Assembly: GCA_023262645.1 (NCBI GenBank)
Contig: JALRAA010000022.1
Coordinates: forward strand, 1 to 10,950
Reading direction: 5' to 3'
Source of the DNA: Burkholderiaceae bacterium
GTDB taxonomy: Bacteria; Pseudomonadota; Gammaproteobacteria; Burkholderiales; Burkholderiaceae_C
DNA: 10,950 bases
In this document: piece after piece, positions 1-8,475 of the stretch
Layout: every line of letters starts with the position of its first letter
Numbering within the stretch: position 1 is the first letter of the stretch
Program-made: the position numbers and the translations under genes
The notes under the pieces: generated by a model
Database searches by the model: none
What the model was told of the DNA's origin: nothing
What the model saw: the letters and a program-made list of their open reading frames with translations, nothing else

Positions 1-937
1 TCAACATCCGTTGACGGCGAATCACATCGATCCACACCGCCACAATCACCACCGCACCAATCGCCATCATTTGTTTGAACTGCGAGATTTCCAACAAGTT
101 CATGCCGTTTCTGACCATGGTGATCAACACCGCACCCAACAAACTGCCCCAAATGGAACCACGACCACCAAACAACGATGTGCCACCCAATATCACCGCA
201 GCGATGGCATCGAGTTCAAACATTTGTGCCATTTTTCCGCTGGACGAATCCATGCGCGCCATGAGCACAATCGCGCCCAATGCGCAGCTGAGTCCGCACA
301 CCACATACACCGCCAGTTTGTAGGCCTTGATGTTGATGCCCACTTGGCGTGCGCCCATTTCGTTCGACCCCATGGCGTAGACATAGCGGCCCAACTTGGT
401 GCTGGACAACACAAACGCCATCACCATGAAATACAGCGCAGAAATAACGATTGGCATGGGCACGCCTAACAACTCGCCATAGCCTATGAATGGCAACGGG
501 TCGGGCATACCGGCATTGTCAAAACCTCCGGTGGCTTCGAACGCCAGTCCGCGCCAAAGAGTCAGACCGCCCAAGGTCACGATGAACGAAGGAATGCCGA
601 CAAATGCCACCAGATATCCGTTGAACAAACCCACGGCTGCGCCAATGGCCACCGCGGCCAACACAGCCCATTCGACAGGCATGCCCAACTTGATCATCAT
701 GTGGCCGGCCACCGCGCCGCACAACGCGGTGAGAGCGCCGACCGCCAAGTCCACACCGCCGGTCAAGATGACAAAGGTTTGTCCACCTGCCAACAACGCG
801 ATCACAGAGGCTTGCACCAAAATATTGGACAAATTCCCGGTGGTCAAAAAATAAGGCGATGCGATGCTCAGCAGCAGGCTGAGCAACAGCACCGCAACGA
901 TCGCCCCAAACCAGTCTTGCTGGGAGATCGGTTTCAT
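1..937 (-). CDS. Sugar ABC transporter permease, RbsC/CUT2 type (3' end cut by window edge)
   Basis: Inner-membrane permease that would form the translocation channel of a CUT2-class sugar importer (BPD_transp_2 family). I translated it directly from the minus strand: 312 codons are visible from ATG at 937-935 and the frame is still open at base 2, so only a short C-terminal tail, if any, is missing (family members are usually 310-340 residues). The N-terminus (MKPISQQDWFG) leads into a hydrophobic helix at about residues 11-28. The conserved GGVDLAVG loop lies at about 60-67. The C-terminal coupling region with ILGGTSLFGGRGSIWG lies at about 248-265 and is the family's typical ATPase-contact signature. 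About eight to ten membrane segments are apparent. The start is 4 bp after the binding-protein stop, so the two are surely cotranscribed. Its ATPase is encoded on the opposite strand. The family call is firm; the sugar is unknown. Confidence 0.93.
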   Translation of the reverse strand, partial: MKPISQQDWFGAIVAVLLLSLLLSIASPYFLTTGNLSNILVQASVIALLAGGQTFVILTGGVDLAVGALTALCGAVAGHMMIKLGMPVEWAVLAAVAIGAAVGLFNGYLVAFVGIPSFIVTLGGLTLWRGLAFEATGGFDNAGMPDPLPFIGYGELLGVPMPIVISALYFMVMAFVLSSTKLGRYVYAMGSNEMGARQVGINIKAYKLAVYVVCGLSCALGAIVLMARMDSSSGKMAQMFELDAIAAVILGGTSLFGGRGSIWGSLLGAVLITMVRNGMNLLEISQFKQMMAIGAVVIVAVWIDVIRRQRML

Positions 938-941
938 ACGA

Positions 942-1898
942 TCACTTGACCTTCATGAACTGGGCCACGCCCGAGTCCTTGGCAAACTGGTCCACGTTCG
1001 ACGGCAACACCAAGAACGATCCGGTGTCGATGCGGTCAGAGACTTTTTTGCCTTGTGCTGCCGCGATGGCGGTTTCCACGCCGACTTGCCCGATCTTGGC
1101 CAACATTTGGGCGGCATTGGCTTGTTGCCAGCCTTGCTTCATCATGTCCAACCCACCGGGTGAACCGTCAAAGCCCGCGATCTTCACATCACCCGCTTTT
1201 TTTCCGGCGGCCATCAAGGCTGCCTTTGCGCCCAAGGCACCGCCGTCCCATGCGCAAGCAATCACTTTGGTGTTGGGGTTGGCGCGAAGCGCGGCTTCTA
1301 CACCGTTTTGGGCCATGGTTTGGTCCCATGTGGTGGGTACTTCAACCACTTTCACGCCTTTGCGTTTGGCATTCAAGCCATCCAAAAAGCCTTTCTTGCG
1401 CTCTTGCCCTGTGGATTGGCCCAAGTCACCGGTGATGTAGATGATGGTGTCGCCGTCTTTGACTTGTTCAGCAGCCCAATTGCCTTGCACCATCGCTGCT
1501 TTGATGTTGTCGGTGGCGACATATGAGGTGATCTTGGCGCCACTGATACCGGTGTCGACAGCAATGACCGGAATACCGGCGGCCAGCGCTTTGTTGACCG
1601 CAGGGGCAATGCCTTTGCTGTCCACAGGCGCGATGGCGATCGCATTGACTTTGCGCGTGATCATGTCTTCAACGATCGCCAGTTGTTTGGACAACTCGCC
1701 TTTTTCTGCGGCCAGTTCGATCAATTTGACGCCAGGCGCATTGCCTGCTTTTTTGGCGCCGCCGTTGATCAACGTCCAGCCTTCGTTGGTATTGCCGTTG
1801 GTGATGTAAGCAATGGTGGTTTCTGCGTGTGCCAATGCCATGCATCCGGCAGCGGTCAGCGCCAAGCCTAAACGGCCCAAGATACGAATCAGTCTCAT
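942..1898 (-). CDS. Periplasmic sugar-binding protein of ABC transporter (RbsB-like, Peripla_BP_4)
   Basis: Captures a sugar in the periplasm and delivers it to the permease encoded just downstream. The protein has 318 residues, normal for the family. Residues 1-25 form a Sec signal peptide with an Arg-containing n-region, a hydrophobic core and an AHA cleavage site before ETT. The mature part has the two-lobe type-1 fold hallmarks: TIAYITNGNTNEGW at the first strand, IAPVDSKGIAPAV, IPVIAVDTGISG, YVATDN, then ITGDLGQSTGQERKKGF and IAGFDGSPGGLDMM in the second lobe. Asp and Asn residues in these loops are the usual sugar ligands in the family. A good Shine-Dalgarno, AGGAGA, sits about 6 bases before the ATG. 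It is first in the leftward operon, transcribed from the divergent region at 1899-2070. A Cys in the signal peptide (AAGC) is not a convincing lipobox. The sequence alone does not fix the ligand; fructose, ribose and other hexoses or pentoses are all handled by this family. Confidence 0.94.
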   Translation of the reverse strand: MRLIRILGRLGLALTAAGCMALAHAETTIAYITNGNTNEGWTLINGGAKKAGNAPGVKLIELAAEKGELSKQLAIVEDMITRKVNAIAIAPVDSKGIAPAVNKALAAGIPVIAVDTGISGAKITSYVATDNIKAAMVQGNWAAEQVKDGDTIIYITGDLGQSTGQERKKGFLDGLNAKRKGVKVVEVPTTWDQTMAQNGVEAALRANPNTKVIACAWDGGALGAKAALMAAGKKAGDVKIAGFDGSPGGLDMMKQGWQQANAAQMLAKIGQVGVETAIAAAQGKKVSDRIDTGSFLVLPSNVDQFAKDSGVAQFMKVK

Positions 1899-1964
1899 GG
1901 AATCTCCTGAAATTGAGAAGCAAGCGCGTCGCAGGCCCTTCCCGCAATGCGTTCTTGTGGATGA

Positions 1965-1993
1965 ATTAAACCAGAATACCCGACTAAATAAAC
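1965..1993 (-). promoter_or_regulatory. Possible promoter for the leftward transporter genes
   Basis: On the minus strand TTTAAT (bases 1970-1965) matches the -10 consensus at 5 of 6 positions. The -35 position at 1993-1988 reads GTTTAT, a poor match, and falls inside the left arm of the palindrome at 1989-2005. A promoter dependent on an activator or relief of repression would look like this, but the call rests on one good hexamer only. Confidence 0.25.
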
Positions 1994-2005
1994 CTAGTAG
2001 ATTTA
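1989..2005. promoter_or_regulatory. Candidate operator palindrome for the ROK repressor
   Basis: The sequence TAAACCTAGTAGATTTA is an inverted repeat with 7 of 8 arm pairs matching around a central G at 1997; the only mismatch is C1993/A2001. It lies centrally in the divergent region, where one bound dimer could affect both promoters. ROK repressors (NagC, Mlc, XylR) bind AT-rich palindromes with TTT/AAA-type arms, which fits in style. Assignment to the ROK protein encoded at 3287-4477 is an inference from proximity. Confidence 0.45.
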
Positions 2006-2031
2006 CCTATTCCCTGTTTCCGCGTTATGCT
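2002..2031 (+). promoter_or_regulatory. Possible promoter for the rightward operon
   Basis: A weak sigma-70-like pair: TTTACC at 2002-2007 (4 of 6 to TTGACA) and TATGCT at 2026-2031 (4 of 6 to TATAAT), spaced 18 bp. The -35 element overlaps the right half of the palindrome at 1989-2005, which would allow repression by occlusion. No better pair was found by eye in the gap. Confidence 0.25.
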
Positions 2032-2070
2032 CCATGCTTCAAGCTCCCCTTATTCAAGAACGAGCGCTTT

Positions 2071-2859
2071 ATGCCTGCTTCCACCCCAGTTTTGCGTGTC
2101 CAAGGCCTGACCAAACACTACGGCGGCGTCAAAGCCTTGACCGACGCCCAGTTTTCGCTGTTACCCGGTGAACACGCAGCCATCGTCGGCGACAACGGTG
2201 CCGGAAAGAGCACCTTTGTGCGCTTGCTGACCGGCGTGGAACAGCCCAGCGCAGGCTCGATACAACTCGATGGCGCGCAGGTGCAATTCAGCTCGCCCTT
2301 GGATGCCCGCGAACAAGGCATGGAGACGGTTTACCAAACGCTGGCGCTGGCCGAGGACTTGGATGTGCCGGCGAATATTTTTTTAGGGCGTGAAATCACG
2401 CGGTTGAATCTGGGTCCGTTGTCGATCCTGAACCACCGCGCCATGCGCCAGCAGTCGGTGGACATGTTGGCCACCACCGGCGTGCGAATCCAAGACATGT
2501 CTGCGCCATTGCGAGGCATGTCGGGTGGCCAACGCCAATGCGTAGCCATCGCCCGTGCGGCTGGGTTTGCCAAAAAGTTGATCATCTTGGATGAGCCCAC
2601 CGCCGCCTTGGGCGTGCAAGAAACCGCACGGGTGGAGGAGATCATCAAAGGCTTGAAACAACGCGGTGTGCCGTTGATCATCATCAGCCACAACTTGCGC
2701 CAAGTGTTCGATTTGGTTGACCGCATTTGGGTGTTTCGCCAAGGTCGCATCATTTGCCAGCGCCGCACCGTAGACACCAACCCGCAGGAAATCGTCGGCT
2801 TGATCACCGGCGCTATCGACCCGGCCAGCCTGAGTTCGCATGAGGAGGCGGTGTGCTGA
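2071..2859 (+). CDS. Sugar ABC transporter ATP-binding protein, single-domain (FrcA-like)
   Basis: Cytoplasmic ATPase that should power the importer whose binding protein and permease are encoded divergently. From ATG 2071 it has 262 residues, a single nucleotide-binding domain. Most CUT2 ATPases (RbsA, XylG, MglA) are about 500 residues with two domains, so this is the shorter FrcA-type form. All motifs are intact: Walker A GDNGAGKS at 40-47, Q-loop Gln 89 in VYQTLAL, signature MSGGQ at 150-154, Walker B LIILDEP with Asp174-Glu175, and switch His 207 in IIISHN. The start is set by similarity (VLRVQGLTKHYGG begins at about residue 7); the longer in-frame ORF from 1813 would overlap the binding-protein gene and adds no family sequence. 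The Shine-Dalgarno is weak. It is the first gene of the rightward operon and its stop overlaps the next start region. Confidence 0.94.
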   Translation: MPASTPVLRVQGLTKHYGGVKALTDAQFSLLPGEHAAIVGDNGAGKSTFVRLLTGVEQPSAGSIQLDGAQVQFSSPLDAREQGMETVYQTLALAEDLDVPANIFLGREITRLNLGPLSILNHRAMRQQSVDMLATTGVRIQDMSAPLRGMSGGQRQCVAIARAAGFAKKLIILDEPTAALGVQETARVEEIIKGLKQRGVPLIIISHNLRQVFDLVDRIWVFRQGRIICQRRTVDTNPQEIVGLITGAIDPASLSSHEEAVC

Positions 2860-3293
2860 AAGGCATCGATCCGGTCTTGAGCCCTGAATTGCTGATGCAC
2901 CTGAGCGCCATGGGCCACGGTGAATGGGTGGCGGTGGTCGACGCCAATTTCACCGCCGACTATTTGCGCAACGGCAAACCGCTGGTGCGGTTGCCAGGTC
3001 TGGGGCTCGCCCGCGTGTCGCAAGCCGTGCTGTCGGTGTTTCCGCTGGCAGAAGATGTGGCACAACCCGCGGCCTATATGCAAGTCAGCGGCAGTGCAGC
3101 CAACCACCGCACCGCCGCGCAACAAGCGGTCGTGGATTTATTGGATGACGCGGGCATACCCGCCCAAAAAGTAGAGGCTGTCGAGCGGTTTGCGTTCTAC
3201 GAAAAAATAAAGTCCGCCAGCTTGCTGGTGCAAACCGGTGAAGGCACAGCCTATGGCAACGCGATGTTTTGCAAAGGGGTGATCTTGTGTTGA
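2853..3293 (+). CDS. RbsD/FucU-family sugar mutarotase
   Basis: Predicted cytoplasmic enzyme that interconverts anomers or ring forms of an incoming sugar (FucU: L-fucose alpha/beta; RbsD: ribopyranose/ribofuranose), supplying the form used by the kinase. The protein has 146 residues, the usual family size. The N-terminus MLKGIDPVLSPELL, the GHG motif with His22, the DANF segment at 30-33, RFAFYEKIK with Tyr116, and the C-terminal GTAYGN motif with Tyr134 and Asn136 match the family's active-site pattern, closer to FucU than RbsD. It starts with GTG at 2853, overlapping the ATPase stop (TGA 2857-2859), with a strong AGGAGG at 2843-2848 only 4 bases upstream. Its own stop overlaps the start of the ROK gene. 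Substrate is unknown; no fucose catabolic gene is nearby, so the enzyme probably serves the transported hexose. Confidence 0.88.
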   Translation: MLKGIDPVLSPELLMHLSAMGHGEWVAVVDANFTADYLRNGKPLVRLPGLGLARVSQAVLSVFPLAEDVAQPAAYMQVSGSAANHRTAAQQAVVDLLDDAGIPAQKVEAVERFAFYEKIKSASLLVQTGEGTAYGNAMFCKGVILC

Positions 3294-4477
3294 AAGCCAT
3301 GCGTGGCTCTAACCACAACGGCATGCGCCAATTCAATGAAAGGATTGTGTTGCGCGCGATTCGCCATGCGGGGGCGATTCCCAAAGCCGATCTGGCGCGC
3401 TTGACCCAGTTGTCCACCCAAACCGTGTCGATCATCGTGAACCGTTTGCTCGACGACGGTTTGCTGCTCAAACAAGAACGTATCCGAGGCCGCATTGGTC
3501 AACCGTCTGTGCCCTTGAGCCTGAACCCGAACGGCGCGTTCAGCATCGGTTTGCAAGTCGGGCGACGCAACCTCGAAGTGGTGGTCACGGATTTCCTCGG
3601 TCAAATCCAACACACTTGGCAACACCATTACCCGTACCCGTCGCCGGCCGAGGTGATTCCCAAAATGGCCGAAGGCTTGGCTCACATGCAGCAACGCATG
3701 GGCACAGACTGGTCGCGCGTGGTGGGCATCGGTTTGAGCGCACCGCTGTCCTTGCATGCCTGGGGCGACCTGATGGGCGCACAAGCCTCATTGGCCATGG
3801 CCGATTGGGAAACGATTGACCTGTTGCAAACCGTGCAACACATGACACCGCTGCCGGTGGAATTCGCCAAAGACACCACCGCTGCCTGTGTGGCCGAACT
3901 GGTGCAAGGGCGAGGGCGTGACATCCCGAATTTTTTGTATGTGTTCGTCGGCACCTTCATCGGCGGCGGCCTGGTACTGGATGGGCATATCGTCAACGGA
4001 CCGCGCGGCAACGCCGGTGCGATTGGCTCGTTTCCGCTGAGCGGCAGTGACCAAGCATCTCATACGCAACTGCTGGCACGAGCGTCCGGCTGGCAGCTTG
4101 AACAAGATTTGATCAGCGCCGGTCTTGACCCCTTGCTGGTTGCCAGCGATGACATCATGCATGCCGACTACGACGCCATGAGAGCCTCTTGGTTGACACA
4201 AGCCGCCCAAGCGCTGGCTGTGTGCGTCACCAGCGCCAGCGCATTGCTCGACCTCGACGCGGTGGTGGTGGACGGCTCCATCAGCCCGCTGCTGCTCAAC
4301 CGCTTGATGGCGCACACCCAATCCAGCATGGACGGTATTCGCTTTGACGGCATACACCGACCCCAACTGGTCGCCGGCAGCGTCGGCGCTTGCGCACGCG
4401 CACTCGGCGGTTCATTGTTGCCATTGCACGCGCAGTTTTTTCCAGACAAAGACATCTTTCTGAAACAAGACCTTTAA
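3287..4477 (+). CDS. ROK-family transcriptional regulator (FrcR/NagC/Mlc-like)
   Basis: Predicted sugar-responsive repressor. With the chosen GTG start at 3287 it has 396 residues, typical of ROK regulators. Residues about 15-65 form a winged helix-turn-helix (IPKADLARLTQLSTQTVSII as recognition unit). Residues about 85-396 are a ROK sugar-binding domain, with GIGLSAP at 147-153, AKDTTAAC at 194-201, GTFIGGGLVLDG at 222-233 and GNAGAIGS at 241-248. The domain is degenerate as a kinase: the N-terminal DxGGTK phosphate motif is replaced (LQVGRRN), the usual GEIGH His is Ser248, and no CxCGxxGC zinc cluster follows. This supports a regulator rather than a glucokinase. The GTG start has AAAGGGG 7 bases upstream and overlaps the mutarotase stop; TTG 3269 and ATG 3299 are alternatives. 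It sits between the transport and ED genes, so it likely controls both units and itself. Confidence 0.92.
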   Translation: MLKAMRGSNHNGMRQFNERIVLRAIRHAGAIPKADLARLTQLSTQTVSIIVNRLLDDGLLLKQERIRGRIGQPSVPLSLNPNGAFSIGLQVGRRNLEVVVTDFLGQIQHTWQHHYPYPSPAEVIPKMAEGLAHMQQRMGTDWSRVVGIGLSAPLSLHAWGDLMGAQASLAMADWETIDLLQTVQHMTPLPVEFAKDTTAACVAELVQGRGRDIPNFLYVFVGTFIGGGLVLDGHIVNGPRGNAGAIGSFPLSGSDQASHTQLLARASGWQLEQDLISAGLDPLLVASDDIMHADYDAMRASWLTQAAQALAVCVTSASALLDLDAVVVDGSISPLLLNRLMAHTQSSMDGIRFDGIHRPQLVAGSVGACARALGGSLLPLHAQFFPDKDIFLKQDL

Positions 4478-4492
4478 TTCGCACACCCTCAC

Positions 4493-5959
<1,467 letters not shown>

Positions 5960-5962
5960 CCC

Positions 5963-7804
5963 ATGCATCCCGTATTGACCGAAGTCACCGAACGCATCCA
6001 AGCGCGCAGCGCCGTGTTGCGCGAGGCTTATGTGGCACACCTGCGGCAAGCCCGCCGACCAGGGCCCTACCGTGCGGGTCTGGGTTGTGCCAATGCCGCA
6101 CATGCTTACGCGGCCATGCCCGCCAACGACAAGTTGGTGTTGCACGCGCAGCGACAACCCAACCTGGGCATCATCACCGCCTACAACGACTTGCTGTCGG
6201 CGCATCAACCTTACGAACACTATCCGCAAGTGTTGCGTGAAGCGGCACGCGCCCATGGCGCAACGGCTCAAGTGGCGGGCGGTGTGCCTGCGATGTGCGA
6301 CGGCATCACGCAAGGTGAAGACGGCATGGGCTTGTCGCTGTTCTCGCGCGATGTGATCGCCATGGCCACGGCTGTGGGTTTGTCCCACAACGTGTTTGAC
6401 GCAGGTTTGTTGCTGGGCATTTGCGACAAAATCGTTCCCGGTTTGTTCATGGGCGCGCTGCAGTTTGGCCATTTGCCCATGGTGTTCGTGCCCGCAGGGC
6501 CCATGACCAGCGGTTTGTCCAACAGCGAAAAAGCACGTGTCAGACAACAATTCACCCAAGGCTTGGTTGACCGACAGACATTGCTGCAAGCCGAACAAGC
6601 GGCCTATCACAGTGCCGGCACCTGTACGTTTTACGGCACGGCCAATTCCAACCAAATGCTGATGGAAATCATGGGCATGCAACTGCCAGGTTCGTCGTTT
6701 GTCAACCCGGACACACCGTTACGCTTGGCATTGACGCAAGCCGCTGTGCGACAAGCGGTGGCATTGACCCAGCAAGCCGACAGCGGCATGGGTTTTCAAA
6801 CCAATGCCCAAGTGATCGTCAACGGCATGGTGGGTTTGTTGGCCACCGGCGGCTCGACCAACCACAGTTTGCATTTGGTGGCCATGGCCCGGGCGGCCGG
6901 TCTGGCCATCAATTGGGACGATTTTTCCGACCTGTCAGCAGCAGTGCCCTTGCTGGCGCGCGTCTATCCCAATGGCTCCGCCGATGTCAACCATTTTCAT
7001 GCCGCTGGCGGCATGGGTTTTGTCATTCGAGAATTGTTGGACGCTGGTTTGCTGCATGACGATGTTCACACGGTGATGGGCGCCGGTCTGCGCCGCTACA
7101 CACAAGAACCTTTTTTGGATGGCGACCAATTGCGTTGGCGCGATGCGCCGACGGCTTCGGCGGACGAAGACGTGTTGCGGCCGGTGCAGCGCGCATTCAG
7201 TCCCGATGGCGGCTTGCGTTTGCTGACCGGCAATTTGGGCCGAGCCGTGGTGAAAGTCTCCGCGGTGAAACCAGAGCACCGCGAGGTGCGGGCGCCGGCC
7301 GTGGTGGTCGAGAGCCAGCAAGCGCTGGCACAGCTTTACAAAGACGGCCAATTGAACCGCGACTTCGTCGCCGTGGTGCGCGAACAAGGGCCACAAGCCA
7401 ACGGCATGCCGGAGCTGCACAAACTCACCCCCCTGCTGGGCGTGCTGCAAGACCAAGGCTTTCGCGTGGCCTTGGTCACCGACGGACGCATGTCTGGCGC
7501 TTCGGGCAAAGTGCCTGCCGCCATTCACCTCAGCCCAGAGTCGAAAAATGGCGGCATGGTGGCCAAAGTGCGCGATGGCGACATGGTCTGCCTGAACTGC
7601 AACACTGGCGTGTTGACGCTGGAAGTGAGCGACGCCGAACTGGCCTCCCGACCATTGCCCGAACGTGCAAAAGACGAGCTGTGGCAAAGTGGCCAAGGTC
7701 TGTTTGGTTTGTTTCGCCAACATGCCGCGCTGGCCGAAGAAGGCGCTTCGCCCTTGCTCGCCGCCATGCCGGCGTTGTCCGATACTGTGATTGAGCAACC
7801 ATGA
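5963..7804 (+). CDS. edd: Phosphogluconate dehydratase (6-phosphogluconate to KDPG)
   Basis: First dedicated ED enzyme, a cytoplasmic iron-sulfur dehydratase of the IlvD/Edd family that converts 6-phosphogluconate to 2-keto-3-deoxy-6-phosphogluconate. It has 613 residues (E. coli Edd is 603). Candidate cluster cysteines are Cys112 in MCDGITQG, Cys154 in GICDKIVPG (the family's CDKxxPG signature) and Cys221 in GTCTFYGTANSNQ; this last motif is longer and more Edd-like than in IlvD. The second signature, LVTDGRMSGASGK, lies at about residues 506-518. The N-terminal LGIITAYNDLLSAHQPYEHYP stretch is also characteristic of Edd, separating it from dihydroxy-acid dehydratase. It starts 3 bp after zwf with a GAAGAAAG-type ribosome site inside the zwf end, and its TGA overlaps the eda ATG in an ATGA. 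The reading frame is intact with no unusual residues. Confidence 0.97.
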   Translation: MHPVLTEVTERIQARSAVLREAYVAHLRQARRPGPYRAGLGCANAAHAYAAMPANDKLVLHAQRQPNLGIITAYNDLLSAHQPYEHYPQVLREAARAHGATAQVAGGVPAMCDGITQGEDGMGLSLFSRDVIAMATAVGLSHNVFDAGLLLGICDKIVPGLFMGALQFGHLPMVFVPAGPMTSGLSNSEKARVRQQFTQGLVDRQTLLQAEQAAYHSAGTCTFYGTANSNQMLMEIMGMQLPGSSFVNPDTPLRLALTQAAVRQAVALTQQADSGMGFQTNAQVIVNGMVGLLATGGSTNHSLHLVAMARAAGLAINWDDFSDLSAAVPLLARVYPNGSADVNHFHAAGGMGFVIRELLDAGLLHDDVHTVMGAGLRRYTQEPFLDGDQLRWRDAPTASADEDVLRPVQRAFSPDGGLRLLTGNLGRAVVKVSAVKPEHREVRAPAVVVESQQALAQLYKDGQLNRDFVAVVREQGPQANGMPELHKLTPLLGVLQDQGFRVALVTDGRMSGASGKVPAAIHLSPESKNGGMVAKVRDGDMVCLNCNTGVLTLEVSDAELASRPLPERAKDELWQSGQGLFGLFRQHAALAEEGASPLLAAMPALSDTVIEQP

Positions 7805-8436
7805 GAGAACCGAATCCCAGCATGCGCCCCGTTTTTTCTTCCAAGGTGGTGCCTGTCATTGTCATCACCCATGTCGAGCATGCCGTGCCCATGGCGCATG
7901 CTTTGCTCGAAGGCGGCATCGATGTGATGGAAGTGACATTGCGCCATCCGGCCGGCATGGCGGCGATTGAAGCCATCGCCAAACATGTGCCGCACATGCA
8001 AGTCGGCGCAGGCACCGTGCGGCACACTGACGATATCCACCGGGTGCAGTCTGCGGGCGCGCGGTTTGCGTTGTCCCCGGGATTCACCGATGCGCTGGTA
8101 CAAGCCGCCATGGATGCGCGCTTGCCCTTCATTCCCGGCGTGATGACACCGGGTGAACTGTTGCGCGCACAAGCCCACGGCTTTTCGCTGGTCAAATTGT
8201 TTCCTGCCGAACAATGCGGTGGCTTGGGCATGGTCAAAGCCTTGAACGGCCCGTTTGCAGACATGCAGTTATGCCCTACCGGCGGTGTGTCACCCGCCAA
8301 CATGCAAGCGTATTTGCGCGAACCGAATGTCGCCATGGTGGGCGGGTCGTGGATCACCCCGGCCGATGCCGTGGCGCGCGGGGACTGGGCACACATCACC
8401 CGATTGGCGCAACAAGCGGTGGCGCTGGCCGCGTGA
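7801..8436 (+). CDS. eda: KDPG aldolase (2-keto-3-deoxy-6-phosphogluconate aldolase)
   Basis: Cleaves KDPG to pyruvate and glyceraldehyde-3-P by a Schiff-base mechanism, the last step of the ED route. It has 211 residues (E. coli Eda is 213). The first signature, GIDVMEVTLR, carries Glu44 and Arg48. The second, GFSLVKLFPAEQCGG, carries the Schiff-base Lys132, matching Lys133 of the E. coli enzyme. GAGTV at 69-73 and PTGGVSPAN complete the phosphate-binding barrel ends. The chosen start, ATG 7801, forms an ATGA overlap with the edd stop, a classic translational-coupling arrangement; ATG 7822 would remove only seven non-conserved residues and cannot be excluded. A 39-bp gap, the longest inside this operon, separates it from pgi. 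Confidence 0.97.
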   Translation: MREPNPSMRPVFSSKVVPVIVITHVEHAVPMAHALLEGGIDVMEVTLRHPAGMAAIEAIAKHVPHMQVGAGTVRHTDDIHRVQSAGARFALSPGFTDALVQAAMDARLPFIPGVMTPGELLRAQAHGFSLVKLFPAEQCGGLGMVKALNGPFADMQLCPTGGVSPANMQAYLREPNVAMVGGSWITPADAVARGDWAHITRLAQQAVALAA

Positions 8437-8461
8437 TGACCAGTCTGCCTGTTTGCTTTTT

Positions 8462-8471
8462 CTATCGATAG
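8462..8471. repeat. 10-bp perfect palindrome before pgi
   Basis: CTATCGATAG occupies the eda-pgi gap, ending 4 bases before the pgi ATG at 8476, exactly where a Shine-Dalgarno would be expected; none is seen. A perfect 10-bp palindrome can occur by chance in a window this size, so function is uncertain. Confidence 0.3.
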
Positions 8472-8475
8472 CCCT

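Larger units (their letters stand above)
1899..2070. promoter_or_regulatory. Divergent control region between transporter arms
   Basis: This 172-bp gap separates the start codons of the leftward binding-protein gene and the rightward ATPase gene, so it must carry the promoters for both units unless they are read through from outside. It is more AT-rich in the middle (about 1961-2012) than the flanking coding DNA and contains the palindrome at 1989-2005. No ORF with coding character is visible; the upstream extension of the ATPase frame to 1813 has no family similarity. The ATPase ATG at 2071 has only a poor Shine-Dalgarno (AAGAACGAG about 8 bases upstream). Confidence 0.75.

Noticed and set aside
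11..469. Plus-strand ORF over the permease gene
   Set aside because: His-rich shadow; the minus strand reads a full RbsC-type permease with conserved motifs across the same bases.
1813..2070. N-terminal extension of the ABC ATPase from ATG 1813
   Set aside because: It would run through the divergent promoter region and into the binding-protein gene, and the added 86 residues show no family similarity; the ATPase family start fits ATG 2071.
3287..4477. ROK gene as a glucokinase or fructokinase
   Set aside because: It has an N-terminal winged HTH and lacks the DxGGTK phosphate motif, so a kinase role is unlikely.
6935..7798. Minus-strand ORF of 287 codons inside edd
   Set aside because: Translation is full of His and Gln runs caused by the codon bias of edd; no start signal or family features.
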